DNA from: Tubulanus polymorphus
Taxonomy: Eukaryota; Nemertea; Palaeonemertea; Tubulaniformes; Tubulanidae
Length of the DNA stretch: 64,000 nucleotides
Direction: 5' to 3'
Assembly: GCF_964204645.1 (NCBI RefSeq)
Contig: NC_134034.1
Coordinates: 5,141,414 to 5,205,413, forward strand
The position numbers were made by a program, and so were the translations under genes. Shown piece after piece: positions 26,405 through 37,731 of the stretch (position 1 is its first letter; every line of letters starts with the position of its first letter). Below the pieces are notes generated by a model, which saw only the letters and a program-made list of their open reading frames with translations, was not told the DNA's origin and searched no databases.

Positions 26405-26600
26405 ATGACCCCAGGTAGCAAATAAACGTTAAATGGACGTTATAAGAAGGTTTAATTACAACATTGTAACGTTTGAATAAAACGTTACCAGAACGTTTGT
26501 ATAACATCCATTTGTTAAGTTTTTTAGCTGTTAAATCAACGTTTCACTACAACGTTAAATGAACGTTGTCAAAGGAATCTTTATAACATTTCCAGAACGA
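26405..26600. repeat. AACGTT-rich cluster
   Basis: About seven AACGTT hexamers lie within 170 bp, in both 'aaacgttaccagaacgtttg' and 'caacgttaaatgaacgttg' settings, beginning beside 'caggtagcaaataaacgtta'. This resembles subterminal motif clusters of DNA transposons. I could not find the partner end. Confidence 0.5.
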
Positions 26601-26649
26601 TTATCGAAATCCAAATAAAACCTTTCCTACACATAAAATGGACGCTGAA

Positions 26650-27133
26650 AATGTCAAATTATATATATATAAGAAAATTTATTTCATTTTTCTTTTACAA
26701 TAATTATAAGTTTTTTGTTGAATACATTTAAATCATCTCGAATCTTGAATAACGAATTAGAATGAACCCATACACTTTTTGAATATGAATGCATTTAAAT
26801 AATCTAAATCAATAACGACCACATACACTTTTTAAGTATAGTGTAAATACATAAAAATGACATTACTAAATTTGTAAAACTCAAAAATTTACGCGTGCAC
26901 TCTTATTACGTCCAGTTATTGCATTTAATGTTCCTATTAATTATCCTACAGTAGACTCCGCTTAACTCATTTTCAATTATTGCTGATTAACGTCAGGTTC
27001 ATCAATATCAGATTCAAACACATGACGATCTACTACCAAAGCAGCTGCTGCAGGGTTCTACAACACAATCATGACAAAGATGTAGAATTATGGCAATACT
27101 GATGAGTAAGAGAAGGAAGAACCTAGAATACTC
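26650..27133. other. AT-rich intergenic stretch, nothing recognised
   Basis: No ORF or repeat with a recognisable signature on either strand. Only a short TATATATAT run near 26662 stands out. Confidence 0.4.
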
Positions 27134-27272
27134 GGGCCAGTTGCACAGTCGTGACTCAAGTCCACAAGTGGTCTTATATCTTAAGACTAGTCTTAAGTTG
27201 TTAGATTGGCTATAGAACTAAATTGGTCTTAGACTGGTCTTAAATATAAGCAATGACTGTGCAACTGGCCCC
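27134..27272. repeat. MITE with GGGCCAGTTGCACAGTC inverted termini
   Basis: A 139-bp hairpin: GGGCCAGTTGCACAGTC at the left is matched by GACTGTGCAACTGGCCC at the right, and the interior pairs through AAGACTAGTCTTAAG. The termini resemble the Harbinger-type GGGGCCGGTTGC ends at 56204-61967. Confidence 0.72.
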
Positions 27273-27459
27273 TGGTCACTGGGTTGATGGCATACTAGTA
27301 ATGGAACAGGCTTGTACTTGATAAAACTTTTAATTAAACTTATTTGATGCCAACACTTAAAATCTACCAAAGAATTGAAAAAAAATAAATAATAACACGT
27401 TCTTCATAAAATCTTCCTAGTCTGTCGAAAAAATCAGATCTCAGGACCTGCTAGACTAG

Positions 27460-27980
27460 GGGTTCAGGGACACCATGCCCGCTTGGGAAGTGTTTGAAAT
27501 GCTCAACAATCAGAAAATTTCAATATTCAACGCCCCCTGGTGAATATATACTGAAACCAATGAAATTGAAACTCACCACATGTCATGAGCTACAATTTTG
27601 CAATTGATTTTGGTGACAAAATATGCTTACGTATAAGTTATTCCGCTATTCAACGCCCCTGGTGACCATACAAAAACCAATGACATAGAAACTAACTACA
27701 ATCATAGATGTCATGAGCTACAACTTTGCAATTGATTGTGGTTACAAAATATGCATAGGCGTAGGTACTAATATAAATAGATCAAATTGTATATGATTCA
27801 AAATTCACAAACCCGTTAATATTTTCATCATTTCATGTTCATATTTTCCTCTATTTTCCACCTACGAATAAGGAACCCTCCAATTGTGAGATAATTAAAC
27901 CAAATATCAACACAATCCAGTGAATCGTCTTTAAAACTTCCCAAAATAATTTGATGAAAAGTGAACGCAATAGCCCGCAA
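27460..27980. repeat. Dispersed repeat region with internal duplication
   Basis: It starts 'aggggttcagggacaccatg', related to 10472 and 7760. Within it a block of about 130 bp is repeated twice ('aacgcccc..tggtga', 'ccaatgaaattgaaactcac', 'tcatgagctacaattttgca' and 'aaaatatgc'). No coding potential. It lies just downstream of the DUF4806 gene. Confidence 0.5.
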
Positions 27981-28172
27981 ACGACGTACATTTCGGAGCC
28001 TTCAGGCAGGAGGGCATATTTAATTCTTTTGGCTATTTTGCTGGCTAATTTTCTGATGCGGGTGGGATTTGAAAGTGATATGAAATAAAGTATCTATAAA
28101 GTTTTGTCTAAACACAGCAGAGCTTAAACATTCGGTATTTAATAAACAACTTGTCGGTTAATAGCTTTGATT

Positions 28173-31100
28173 TCATACCTTGTATTTTGATCCACCTGGC
28201 TGAAAGGGGCAACTTTTCAAAAAATCAGCTATTCCACCATACATTTTCTCGCCATCAATGTTTTTATACATCTTTCGTAGTCTCTCTGGAAAAATTGTAA
28301 GGAACAGTTTAACAACATGGACACGCACGTTCGATGCTAAATTTAGGCTAGCAATATCTATTCATACCAAATGCCAAAAGATAACTTTGATTATGGATTT
28401 CATCTAGTAAGAGAAGTGATTTGTACAGATAGCCTATCTGTACTATCATAGGTAAACGAGCGAAAGGTACATCCTGCTCCTTTGAAAAGTATGTATATTC
28501 ATGACTGATTTATTTTGTATACTAAACAAGAAGCCCAAGGGCTTTGACGTTGCAGTTATGAATATTATCACTACAGGGGCTCCTGACTGTTTTAGTTACC
28601 CTCAGCATTCTAAGTACTTAAATGAAGTGTTTTAAGGCCCATCTACACGAGAGGAAAATCCTTTATTTTCAATCTACACAAGAAAAGAATTTCCAAAAAG
28701 CCGCCTTTATCGGAGCCGTTTACTCGCGAGAGGCCCCAACGGAGGCGGCTTTTCATCCGTGTAGATGCACGATATTTATTTTTTACATGACTGCAAACTT
28801 ATCACAATAAAATACATAATATTTAATCAGGAGCAACTCATCGATAATTAGAACCAAACAACAATGGCTGATTTGCAAGAATTGTTATAATGAACTGAAA
28901 TCGTGAGAGTAATGACATTATATGCATGTGCAGTGGTTAGTAAGTGATAAACACATAATCGTGCGAAAAGGTGTTTCTGAATAAGTGATTTTCACGAATG
29001 GAAAATCTTGATTTCCAAGTGAAATCACAATTGTTTTTCTTCCTATGAAAAATTAAAGATGACTTTGAGAGGACTTACTAAGGATGATTTTGCATACAGC
29101 AGTATCTACAAATGCAAATTTTCCTTTCTTCCCGTACAAACTCCATGAGCTCCACATTTTATTGGTGCCAATATTTCTCATGATCTGCCTTATTTTTGCA
29201 TTATGTTCCGCTCCTCTAATAGTGAGTAACCACGCAGTCTGTCAAAAAATAAAACAAAATCATGCCTTTTTCAAAATATTATGTGGGACTCTGTTTAGGA
29301 CTATGACTTCATGAATTGAAGGGACTACTATCTGAAGACTGAGCTATTAAAGTCTTAATTAATGTAGTCCAATATTGAAGACAGATAATCTTCGACTTCA
29401 GTAAGGAATATTTGATATGATGTTCAGAATAGAAAATGCCATTTCATAGAATTATATTCAAGTAGAATGAGTTCATACTTGTAACAAGATGTACAATTTT
29501 ATTCAATTTTTAAGGGCTGTTATGGGAATGCATAAATGAAAAGGAAAAACAGACAAAAAGTGAAATTTAGGAAACATTAGCAAAGGGAATTAAACACATG
29601 AGCAACTTACAAATTTCTTACGAAATTCAGGATTATTCACTAATTTTTCTTCCAGAGCTGCAAATTCCTCCTGGGTATTCAGTGGTTTATTTATTGGATC
29701 TTCATCATCGTTATCATCTGGTCTTAGAGCCACTTGGTTTCGCATTATACTAATAATTTCTTCCTGGTTATCAATAATCGTGTTTGCACATTTTACAATT
29801 GCTTCAAACCCCTGCAATTATGTACGTGATAAAAATAACTTAACAAGTGACAAAGCTTCAACTTGCGAAATGTTCTGGACAAGATCTGACATGACTGTAA
29901 TACAGGATCCTATTTAATTTAAAACAAGAATAAAATTACTTAAAAACTTAATACTCGATTTTGGTCTGCGTCAACTTTGGATGCAATTGTCATTCAGTTG
30001 AGCGAAAGTTCCTATAAGACATCTTGGGAAAGATTGATTGGGACTCAACAAAATATAATGTTTATAATTCTAATAGATCCTGAGGAAAAATGACATTAAA
30101 CAAGTTAAAACAAGCAGAAAGAGCTGATTAACATCAGTAAACAAACTTGTTATGAACTTGGTACTATGCTATAACTTCAACGCCAAAGTTGTGAAAATGG
30201 CTTAACAAAACAAACTAAAACCTTTCGAAATTAACACTTAAAGTACTATCGTTTAAACCTGAGTAGAATTTGGTATTTTCAAATTCAATTATCTGATGAA
30301 AAAAGTCTTTGAACAATGCTCTTACCTTGATCAAAATATCTGTTGATGAACCAACGAGACTCCTTACTGGTACTCTTGTTTGTTGCTGGACTGGAGTTGA
30401 TTGATTTTCCCTTGAAGTAGATGATGGAGTCATAGGAGGGAATCTTTGTGGCTGCACTGGTGCGGAGATCAATGAATTGCTCATTGAAGGCCTGCGTTGT
30501 GGAAGTGGGGTCGGAAGAACATTCTTTTGATGCGAGTAGGATGCAGAGTTCCTTGAAGGCACTGGTGAAAAAATGTGATTCTATGTCACAAGCAGAACTA
30601 CAATATAATATTGATTTTAACCCTCTCCCTGTACTTATTTATATACACTTTGTGCTCAAGATCAATTCTGCAAAAATCATTATAAATTTTGCAGACCTTT
30701 GAATTTGATTTCGAAATCGAAAATGCATCATTAATAAACCACACTTTTTCTGACTGTGAATACACTAGCACAGGCTTATTTCTATTAGATCTAGAATTGT
30801 TAAGCTGCAAAATGATGTTTAGCTGTACCTTGACTCATTAAAGAATCAGAGTTCTCCGATTCATCATCACTCCATCTAACAGGTCTTGTTCGTCGTCGTT
30901 TTTTTGGTTGCTCATCTTCTTCATCTGACGAAACATGAGAGGTTTCCTCACTTTTGAGCATCTTGGCGTGTGCTTCGCTATATGTTGCTTCAATGATATA
31001 CAGTAAGACATTGCTTACGTTAATTGCTTTTAGATTATACAAAATGAAAAAGTCGAGTTCACTAGATGTTGAACTTCTAAAATGGTATAGTGGCAAATTA

Positions 31101-31880
31101 TTGTCGGTCATTTTGTTCTAGAATCACTCTAGATGCTCAGAAAATGATCACTCAGAGTATAAAGCTTCATGCCTACACCGCTCGTGGTCATGTAACAAGT
31201 ACGCCTCTGATATTTCGATATGGTAATATCGTATGGATATCGCCAGTCCCAGCCGATATGTTTTAAGCGTAGTTGACTAGTAGTTCAGTCATTTCACTAC
31301 ACGATTCAGCAACCATCCCCAGTGAAAAACACATAGTGCAGCCAATAATATACTTACTACAGTACGATATAATTTTGACTTCATATTTCGGCCATCCGTC
31401 AGGCTTAGCTTTCCTCTGACACAATTTTACTGGATTCTTTATCGGCCAATAACAATACCAGATCTAGTAAAAAAAAAAAGTACAAAATGGATGAATTGGT
31501 ATCACAAAATGTTCATGTCTTGTTGAGGATCTTTCCGACGTAAGGCAGCTGGAATTGGCGGGATGATCTTGACAACCTTAAGAAGACTTATAGACAAATA
31601 TTACTTCCATTTCAATTTTCCATTAACATATTTTCAAATGTTGAACAGTTGTTGAACAGTTAGAAGCATTTCAAACTTTCAAGCATTTGTCATTGATTCC
31701 AAGGACAATTATTGGGAGATCTGGAGGGACTGTATAAATCCATGTTTTAGCAAAAAACACTGAGTATACAATGCAGTGTGAACTTACCGCTGAATTATTA
31801 TCATCTTTTTTTTCAAGCCAAGAAACGTGACTTACTCCGACTGTATCATCCCTCGTAAAATGTACCACCACGTATTCCAT
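28173..31880 (-). CDS. DUF4806-family protein, seven exons, probably transposon-associated
   Basis: Exons: 31880-31788, 31463-31358, 30987-30829, 30561-30326, 29811-29611, 29238-29079 and 28285-28173 (TGA at 28175-28173). All phases agree and give 355 residues. The N-terminus (MEYVVVHF..VSWL, then YWP and a W-rich strand) and the spacer with acidic/KKRRRTR stretches fit the usual layout of DUF4806 proteins. The C-terminal domain begins at PLNTQEEFAALEEKL and continues through LLTIRGAEHNAKIRQIM and WSLYGKKGKFAF. The family's function is not established. Such genes are often found beside CACTA-like transposases in animals, as here (transposase start 2.5 kb upstream, same strand), so I infer an accessory protein of the same element. 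Introns carry a hairpin repeat at 28637-28770. Confidence 0.8.
28637..28770. repeat. Hairpin repeat with CATCTACACG inverted ends
   Basis: GGCCCATCTACACGAGAGG at the left pairs with CCGTGTAGATGCAC at the right, and GCCGCCTTTATCGG pairs loosely with GAGGCGGC inside. It is a MITE-like insertion in the last intron of the DUF4806 gene. A fragment of the left end recurs near 11440. Confidence 0.5.
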
Positions 31881-32198
31881 CCTGAAAAAGGTAATGGGTC
31901 ATTTCATGTAATATCAACCAAAACAGCATTCATACACCCATAGTCTTAGATTAAATGAACTTAATTTTTTGTCTATTGGTACCTTTAGAGGTTTAGAGAT
32001 GCAAACACCCTCAAACAGCATCCTTCCAAATATTTGAGAGTATGTATTTTGATCCATAATTTTTTTTTCCAATACATTGTATGATTGGCAATCAGTCAGT
32101 TCAATTTCCTATTCCATTATCAATCACCCACTCACTCACATAGCCGCAAAGCAGCGATAATGAATATTCTGCGTCAATGTTTACGTTAAATCCTTATT

Positions 32199-32275
32199 AA
32201 ATTGATTTGTCTGAATCGTAGTCTGTAGCCCTGTCCTATAATTGCGGAATTCAATCGGTGCTGTCATCTATCCAT
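32199..32275. promoter_or_regulatory. Upstream block shared by the two genes of the CACTA-like element (copy A)
   Basis: This stretch, about 0.33 kb upstream of the DUF4806 start, matches 34744-34855 in the same orientation. Both contain TTGATTTGTC-GAAT, then C-CTATAATTGC, then TCAATC-GTGCTG-CATCTAT. Copy B carries about 40 extra bases. The matching distance to each start codon suggests a common promoter or binding region, but function is inferred. Confidence 0.4.
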
Positions 32276-32434
32276 AATGGTAAGAATATGCCATGATTCA
32301 TCAGTGGCGGAATAATCAGTGGAGTCAAATTTACGATATTTATGGCTCGAACAGTGATTTTATAACACTGACTCATCAAAATGGAGATGGAGTATTTGTA
32401 GATTTAAGACACCTTAAGGATAATCCATGGTCCT

Positions 32435-34403
32435 TTAAGAACTACCATGTATCAAAGTCATCAATGCAGCAGCTGTATTATCTATAGGAAACATTACTAC
32501 TCTTTTACTCAGCTTAGAGATATGAACATCCTTTAAGAATGACCTATGCCTATTTATCCTATATATCTGAACCAATCGAGAATCGCAAGGATTTTTGAAT
32601 AGAGAATCTAGCCCTATGTAAGTCTTACAGGTAATGGTGTTACTTTCACCTGACAAGCTACCAATTATCTCATAACATTTGTTATTATCTATAAAGCAAT
32701 CAGATTTTTTAAATTTCAATTCTTTATATGTGTATGCAATAGAGTTTTTATCCTCTCTTAATCGCTTAACTATCTGTGACAAGGGAAACCTAGCAGAGCG
32801 GACCATACTTTTCAACTGCTGCATATAATTTTCAAATGCAAAGCCACTGTACCCGTCAAGATGACCATGCATTCTTACATCATTACAGATATGTACGAGA
32901 CTGTGAATATTATACACAAGCATTTCAGGGCCGTATATGTTCCTGGCTTCCTTGACAAAATATATGAGCAACTGCTCGGCATAATCAATTCGTTCTTGGC
33001 TGGAGGCTGGTGTTGCTAGAATGCGAATTCCAACAGAGAGACACAAAAAGTGGCGAAACACATCATCACGTAATATATCCTTCAAAACAACAGGTCCAGT
33101 ATACAATAGGAATTGCCTCAGTTCTGTAGCTTTCCAGAATTTTACTTCCAACAAACTACGTGGCTTTCTCTGGAATATATCGGTGCGTATCGAAGGCTTT
33201 AGATGTAACAACCGGTCACTTATGGTAATGATATTTTGAGCAGATATTCTGACTTCAAGTTTTCCATACATCCAAGTTAGAAGCAGTCTCTTCATTACCC
33301 CCAAGCATATCTGATGCATATAGTCAATTGGAAACATGCCTATCATGTCAATTTCCAATACGTTTGTGATTGGAGTTTCACCACGATGATGGACAGGCTG
33401 GGTTTTTGAGCGGAATGAAAAGTCGGTTCTCAAATTCAAATTTTCCACATCTTGGTACGTGAGTCGCCCATGCCATTCTCCCCGCTGTTCGCACTTATCA
33501 CACCCAAAGTACCCTGTGTAGCTACTAACATTACAAACGAACACTTTAGCTGGCAAATCACACACAATAAATTTAAGAACAATTCTTATTATCCGTCCAT
33601 TAAGTTGTATACCCTGCCTAAGAAGGCGGATAATCTCATTTACTGTATCATCAATGAAGTCAAGATCTGCAGGTTTTGAGGTGCCACATGTCAGGGCTAC
33701 AGGAAACACAAGTGGTCGCTCAAAATTAAGTATAGCACACAGTATGGGCCACAGAGCTACTTTTGTCCTCTTAAACAGTGGTAATCCATCAATGTTTAAA
33801 GCAAACTGTATGTCACCCATTGAATTTACTACATCTTCAGGTAATCTCTTGAGAACATCGATGATACCAGACTCTAGGCCAATAAAATAATAATCCATGT
33901 TGGATTTTTTCATAGAATTTACATTTCGTTTAGTTTTCAGAAGTGCCCGCGCTGATTTGGGCAATTCTGGGTGGCTCCTCCTTAGAATCCCTAATAAAGC
34001 ATCCATAGCATTATGCTTAATTTTGTACAAATTAACCCATTCTATCAAATGAGATGATAACATTACATTGCCGTCGTCATCATCACCATCCGAAGAAGAG
34101 TCACTCAATGTTGCTTCATTTAATTCATCAATGGCTACCCACCCAATCGTCCAGGTTTCCATGCTCTACTGCTGGCACATCCAAATTAACTGCCTCATTA
34201 GAAGATTCATCAGAAAATTGAATGTCAGATTCACTAGATTCTTTTAACTGTTCAGTGGCATTATGTGTTTGGACAATTTCATTATCCTGATTATCATCAC
34301 TGCTCATTTCACTGATTGATTCTCTAAGATGCATGTCTACTGTTTTTCTCATTGTACGCCTAGCTCTCATATAGTTTCGACTGTACTTTCTCTTTCTCTC
34401 CAT
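32435..34403 (-). pseudogene. CACTA/EnSpm (tnp2-like) transposase, frameshifted near the N-terminus
   Basis: A 575-residue frame (34162-32435) has the conserved signature of animal EnSpm transposases: DGLPLF, DLPAKVFVCNVSSYTGYFGCDKC, HHRGETPI, FPIDYMHQICLGVMKRLL, RKPRSLLEVKFWKATELRQF, LLYTGPVVLKDIL, YNIHSLVHICNDV and GYSGFAFENYMQQLK. The N-terminal part (MERKRKYSRNYMRARRT, from 34403) lies in another frame and overlaps it. The join falls in GGGTGGGT near 34147; one tandem GGGT copy would account for the shift. A short intron is an alternative. The enzyme would cut and paste DNA in the nucleus. The C-terminus ends at a normal stop. I did not find CACTA termini. Confidence 0.75.
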
Positions 34404-34743
34404 TTTGAAATACCAGGTATTCCACTGATCGACCACAGAAGCCTACCTATCAGAATAACAAGGATGCTAATAAGACATTTGTTCACAAGCATGCCACCAT
34501 AATGCCTTCTGAATGTAGAGCCTCCATTACTTACAGGATTTGACAAGAAACAGAAAATTTTACTGGGCATGATATGTAGTAGGTTATTAAAATTAACTAC
34601 TTTAACTTATAGGCCCTAGTCAAAACTATCTCTGTTGTACCAACTTTGGTATTGAATGATAAATCAAAGTTATATGGAGGTTCAGTCATTTTGCTAAAAT
34701 ACTACATCAATTGCTCCTCTAGCAGTAGGAAAATGAATTATTT

Positions 34744-34855
34744 CTATTGATTTGTCAGAATTGCAGTCAAGCCCCACCCTATAATTGCAAGTCCTGTCAC
34801 TCACGCTTCGATTCATCAAAATGTTATCAGTATCAATCAAGTGCTGCCATCTATT
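34744..34855. promoter_or_regulatory. Upstream block shared by the two genes of the CACTA-like element (copy B)
   Basis: Partner of 32199-32275, lying about 0.34 kb upstream of the transposase start codon at 34403, in the same orientation. It has an extra segment between CTATAATTGC and the TATCAATCAAGTGCTGCC part. Confidence 0.4.
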
Positions 34856-35284
34856 GAACGCATCATGAAACTAGCAGGGATTCCCTTTGAATCGCGTCGA
34901 AGCAAAAAATGCCATCAAATCACTTTCATAAAACCTATTTTACGATTTTTAACAACTCTCCACGATCTTAAGATGTTTTGCAAAAAAATGCCTTGTAGTT
35001 AATGCTATATCATTCACGTGATAGTGACAAACAGTCAATGAAACAATTGGCGACCGGTAATTTTTATCAGAGAAGTACTATTTTCTGAGAGATTTATTAT
35101 ATAGGCCCTAAGGGAAAAAATATTTTAAGTTGAATGTTAAACATGGTCACCCGACCAACTTATGTTTATGTAACTGTAACCACCCATATATTTTGTTTTG
35201 GCCTAAACAGGTTTAAAAAAAATCATGGTCATTCTTACTTCCAGTTTGATGCTGTACAGACGGATTTTGCCAATTTTTTAGTAA

Positions 35285-35415
35285 GGATTTTGCATTCAGA
35301 AATTTTCACAATATTGCGGTTGTTTCGTTAATCCATACGATCTTCCAGCTTTGCAAACGCAAATTTTCTGATTTTACGTCAATTCACGAACTCTATGCGC
35401 GATCTCAAAATGGCG
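35285..35415. repeat. Fragment related to the 43843-45072 near-palindrome
   Basis: It shares 'attgcggttgtttcgttaat', 'catacgatcttccagct' and 'gattttacgtcaattcacg' followed by GATCTCAAAATGGCGAC with 44250-44355. It has about one arm only. Confidence 0.65.
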
Positions 35416-35556
35416 ACGTCGACGTAGTTTCGAATTAGAAAATCGATCTATACGCGACCGATCGAAGCGCGCACGTGCTCATGACAATATTCGGATTTCC
35501 CCCAGACACGGTAACCATTTTGTCAAAATCACTAAAATACTCATCAGAACAGACAA

Positions 35557-35690
35557 CTCCTGTTGCTCAAAAGTTGGTTAGAGCTAACCAGTGGATAGTT
35601 GATAGGCCTATGGTGACAATTGAAATGTCATTGTTACTATGGTATTTAACGGCCGGTTATCTTTAACCAACTTATGAGCAACTGGCCCCT
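35557..35690. repeat. MITE with GTTGCTC inverted termini, Harbinger-like
   Basis: Left TGTTGCTCAAAAGTTGGTTA pairs with right TAACCAACTTATGAGCAACTGGCCCCT. The right end GGGGCCAGTTGCTC matches the terminal style of the Harbinger element at 56204-61967. Confidence 0.6.
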
Positions 35691-35780
35691 GCCGAGCTGT
35701 GTCTGCAGCTGCACCGGTGTATGCCTCCCGTACGCCCGGCGTCACAGGACGACGCTCAATAAAAATCATCATCATCATCA
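35691..35780 (+). repeat. Retroelement 3' tail with (ATC)n
   Basis: 'acgacgctcaataaaaatc' runs into ATCATCATCATC at 35770-35780. This is the form of a non-LTR retrotransposon or SINE 3' end with microsatellite tail. Only about 80 bp remain and no coding part is attached. Confidence 0.45.
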
Positions 35781-35997
35781 ATTGTGAAGGATCTGTGGTA
35801 GGCTCCTTCGAGCCTGTGGTTATCCTCCTCGTTGTTTCTCATTTCGTTGATAGGTTTCCCGGTTTGGGGAAAGACTTCTCTATTGGTTATTCAGTTAACG
35901 CGTTGAATTAGTAATTAAAATCAACACGATTGTTGTTAATCGTTAATTTTAGTTATTTTATAGGCCGGTCTACTCATGATTAGTAAAATGGTTTTTT

Positions 35998-37316
35998 AGC
36001 TCCGCTGTGACCGAAGGTCAGCGGAGCTGATGGGTTAGGGGGTTCGTCGTCGTCGTCCGTCCGTCCGTCCGGTGTTCGGTGTCCGGCGTCCGACTTTTTC
36101 TTTATATCCCTACTAGTCCTACAGTTATGATGGGATCTTGATGAAACTTGGTATGAATGATCTATGGGGGAGTGCCTACAAAAGTACAGAGCCATAATTT
36201 TGATTTTGCATAAATTATGCAAATTAGGGCTATTTTTAGATTTTCACTAAAATCGCTACTCCTCCATCGATTTTCAGCGGATTTCAATCAAACTTGGTAT
36301 GAATGATCTATGGGGGAGTGCCTACAAAAGTACAGAGCCATATTTTTGATTTTGCATAAATTATGCAAATTAGGGCTATTTTTAGATTTTCACTTAAATC
36401 GCTACTTCTACTTCAGTTTTCAGTAGATATCAACCAAACTTGGTACGAATGATGTATGGGGGAGTGCCTACAAAAGTATAGAGCCATACTTTTGATTTTG
36501 CATAAATTATGCAAATTAGGGCTATTTTTAGATTTTCACTTAAATTGCTACTTCTACTCCAGTTTTCAGTAGATTTCAACCAAACTTCATATGAATGATC
36601 TATTGGGGAGTGTCTACAAAAGTATAGAGCCATATTTTTGATTTTGCATAAATTATGCATATTAGGCCTTTTTTAGATTTTCCTTTCAATCGCTACTCCT
36701 CCAATTTTCAGCGGATTTCAAACTTAGTATGAATGTTTTTATAGGGGATTGTCTAAACCAGTATAGAGCCATATTCTAGATTATGCATAAATTTTGCAAA
36801 TTAGGGATAATTTTTTTAGATTTTCACTTAAATCGCTACACCTTCTTCAGTTTTTATCAAATTTGAATTAAACTTTTTATGAATGATCTATGGGATGATG
36901 CCTACATAAGTATAGAGGATGTTTTGCAAATTAGTTCTATTTATAGATTTATCTTGTTTGGATTCTTCCCCCAGGGGCGCCCCTTGGGGTGGAGTTTCTG
37001 TTTCTTCAAAACGCTACTTGTCCTACAGTTTTAATCAGATCAATTCCAAATTTGGTGTGAATGTTCTATGGACCACGGACTATGAAGAGCCATATTTTTG
37101 ATTCGTCCACCAGGGGGCACCCTGGGGGTTGAGTTTCTATTTCTATTTCTATTTCTTCAAATTATTAGTCCTACAGTTTTAATCAGATCAAGTCCAAATT
37201 TGGTATGAATGTTCGATGGACCAAAACCTACAAAGTACAGAGACCTTTTGGATTTGGCCAAAAGGGGGCATCCCTAGGTATGCAGCTTCCATTTCTTCAA
37301 ATCACACAGCGGAGCT
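35998..37316. mobile_element. Element with AGCTCCGCTGTG...CACAGCGGAGCT ends and internal tandem units (copy 3)
   Basis: The 12-bp terminal inverted repeats are exact. The left terminus also folds (AGCTCCGCTG / CAGCGGAGCT) and is followed by GTCGTCGTCGTCCGTCCGTCC, as in copies 1 and 2 seen from the opposite side. The interior is about five units of some 145 bp built on 'ttggtatgaatgatctatgg', 'gcctacaaaagta', 'agagccatatttttga' and 'gcataaattatgcaaattag', then a diverged tail with 'ccccttggggtggagtttct'. No ORF of note. Confidence 0.75.
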
Positions 37317-37731
37317 ATATAAGCCGATAGGCTCCTTGTAACTCATTGATTAGTACTTTTGATTAGTAATTGGAATTTTCATAACTTTTAGGCCTACTAT
37401 AAACATTAAATTGAATTTGACGAATTGGTTAACAATGATTGATTGAATGATTACTCGAAAATTATTAGATACATTTTTTGACGAAACCCTAGCAGTTTGG
37501 TACCCAGCTGTTAATCCGGCAACACCTGTGTGATTTGTTTCAGCCTTTCCAAATCTAGGTGCACGGGGTAGTAAACCACCCCACCAGCACGCACCCTGGA
37601 TACACCATTCCAGCTAGGGTCGTCATCATAAATTAGTTGTTAGTATGAAAATCAATTTGTAACTATATACTTCACCTCAAATTTCCGTATCTAAGAAAAA
37701 CATTAAAATAAAATACGTAGTCTAGTATTAA
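37317..37731. other. Intergenic stretch, no gene recognised
   Basis: No ORF or repeat signature. It leads into the 3' end of the LINE at 37732. Confidence 0.4.

Noticed and set aside
28569-28590. 'cactacaggggc' as the left end of the CACTA-like element
   Set aside because: It lies inside the last intron of the DUF4806 gene, so it cannot be the outer end, and no matching TAGTG partner was seen.
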